A stretch of DNA of 5,453 nt from Acidobacteriaceae bacterium (GTDB taxonomy: Bacteria > Acidobacteriota > Terriglobia > Bryobacterales > Bryobacteraceae): contig JAFAQG010000298.1 of the NCBI GenBank assembly GCA_019246575.1, forward strand, positions 1 through 5,453. Direction: 5' to 3'. The position numbers were made by a program, and so were the translations under genes. This document shows positions 4,459 to 5,453 of the stretch, piece after piece. The notes under the pieces are model-generated. The model ran no database searches. It was not told where the DNA came from and was given only the letters and a program-made list of their open reading frames with translations. How positions within the stretch are numbered: the stretch's first letter is position 1; the number at the start of each line of letters is the position of its first letter.

Positions 4459-5453
4459 GACGCTGTTCCGTCGTCCGGTAAACTCAGCGAGAAGATCGCG
4501 CCGGGAGATCCATCCCGATAGGTGAGCGTCCCTCCCATCGACTGCATTAACTCACGGGAAACCCAAAGTCCCAAACCGCTGCCTCCGCGACGTGTGGTAT
4601 AGAACGCATCGAAGATATGCTCGCGATGTTCTGCAGCAACGCCAGGTCCGGTGTCGCGAATATCAATTGTCGCGGAGCGCCCGTTGCGGTGGACATCGAT
4701 ATCGATGCTCCCGTGTCCCGAAATTGAGGCAATAGAGTTGAGCAGCAGATTCGTCACGACTTGCGTCAGTTTTGCGGGATCAACAGGCGCACGAAAATTC
4801 GCTTCGGCAGCTCGTAGATTGATTTCGACACCTTTCTCACTGGCTTGAGCTTGTGTCAATTGCACACAGCGGTCGATTATGGGCACGAGTGGCTGTGGCT
4901 CTAGGTCGGCGTTGCCTTTCTGACGGAATGCCAACAGCTCTGTAAGCAGAGTATTCAAGCGATCGACTTCATCTATAACCAAATTGAGATCTTCGGTCCC
5001 GATAGGCGCGCGCCCAACCTTTTGTTTCAACATCTGCATAGTAAGGCGGATGCTGTTAAGCGGGTTTCGGATCTCATGCGCGAAATTCGTTGCAAGCCTC
5101 CCAATCGCACGCAGTCTGTGTTCGCGATGTAGCTCGGCTTCGAGCCGCCGGCGCGCCGCGGCGACTCGGTTCACCGATTTACTGATGCGGCCGAGCTCTC
5201 CTGGACGGGAGGGTAGTTCAAAATCGAGATCCGTTTCGAGCCTTTCCAAGCCCGATTCGAGTTCCGCGACGCCACCCCGCAATCCGAACACAGTCGCTAC
5301 CGTCCCGACGATGCTGATTAGAGCAGCCACGGCAAGGCAGACGAGTAGGGCCGTACGCCGTTTTTCGCCAGGATCGTTCAGACCGGCCAGGCGTTTCATT
5401 GTCCAGGTAATGTGATCGCCACTCGAGAGCGCTTCAATCACTACCACATCCCG
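4455..5453 (-). CDS. membrane sensor histidine kinase (N-terminus beyond window)
   Basis: The frame is open to the right edge (codons for RDVVVIEAL enter from outside), so the GTG at 5447 is probably internal and a periplasmic or N-terminal sensing part is missing. Counting from 5447, residues 31-56 form a membrane helix (RTALLVCLAVAALISIVGTV). Residues 57-108 are a HAMP-like, helical linker with PGELGRISKSVNRVAAARRR. HisKA carries FAHEIRNPLNSIRL with phospho-acceptor His124. The HATPase domain shows the N box NLLLNSIASI (233-242), G1 DTGPGV (265-270), F-box-like IFDAFYTTRRGG (278-289) and G2 GSGLGLW (289-295). All catalytic motifs are present and no frame damage is seen, unlike in the regulator it precedes. 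It should autophosphorylate and pass phosphate to Asp52 of the neighbouring NtrC-type receiver. The signal is unknown because the sensing region lies outside. The HEIRNPLNSIRL style is common in NtrB/ZraS-like kinases. Confidence 0.9.
   Translation of the reverse strand, partial: RDVVVIEALSSGDHITWTMKRLAGLNDPGEKRRTALLVCLAVAALISIVGTVATVFGLRGGVAELESGLERLETDLDFELPSRPGELGRISKSVNRVAAARRRLEAELHREHRLRAIGRLATNFAHEIRNPLNSIRLTMQMLKQKVGRAPIGTEDLNLVIDEVDRLNTLLTELLAFRQKGNADLEPQPLVPIIDRCVQLTQAQASEKGVEINLRAAEANFRAPVDPAKLTQVVTNLLLNSIASISGHGSIDIDVHRNGRSATIDIRDTGPGVAAEHREHIFDAFYTTRRGGSGLGLWVSRELMQSMGGTLTYRDGSPGAIFSLSLPDDGTAS

Overview
The window reads as a decaying stretch of a GC-rich bacterial chromosome. It holds two genes that look intact (an ArsB-type transporter and a small SHOCT membrane protein), one sensor kinase that looks intact as far as the window shows it, and four damaged genes. 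The kinase and its NtrC-type regulator resemble two-component pairs I associate with Acidobacteriota and similar soil bacteria. That host guess rests on recalled resemblance only and is weak.

Left third (1-1411): three unrelated gene pieces lie end to end. On the minus strand, 1-276 encodes the C-terminal part of an acetamidase/formamidase that runs off the left edge and loses its N-terminal part at about position 276. On the plus strand, 275-550 encodes the first 92 residues of an ArdC-type antirestriction/ssDNA-binding protein, starting at its own ATG and breaking off inside the domain. Then about 551-1411 encodes the C-terminal part of a calcineurin-like metallophosphoesterase. The phosphoesterase piece carries a one-base deletion near 596, which happens to bring it into the ArdC frame, and an in-frame TGA at 1070-1072, probably a former TGG. 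The result is a 265-residue ArdC/phosphoesterase open frame that looks accidental rather than designed.

Middle (1390-3179): the transporter gene overlaps the end of the phosphoesterase remnant by up to 22 bases, as in an old operon. It is complete, with both pseudo-symmetric substrate hairpins of the ArsB/ion-transporter superfamily. There is no arsR or arsC in the window. A 158-base gap with small inverted repeats follows, then a 105-residue protein with a lipoprotein-like or membrane N-terminus, a second membrane segment and a C-terminal SHOCT domain.

Right (3194-5453, minus strand): a kinase-regulator operon runs towards the SHOCT gene. The kinase (N-terminus beyond the right edge) has a membrane segment, a HAMP-like linker, HisKA and HATPase. 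Its stop overlaps the regulator start as ATGA. The regulator has a good receiver domain and Walker A/B motifs. However, it carries GAFTNA instead of GAFTGA, lacks about 28-30 residues including the arginine-finger segment, and is frameshifted just before the Fis-type DNA-binding domain. The kinase therefore seems to have lost a working partner.

I see no CRISPR array, tRNA, rRNA, intact insertion sequence or new defence system. The notable signal is the density of lesions and junctions, which means either genuine gene decay around a mobile-element scar or errors or chimerism in the assembly.
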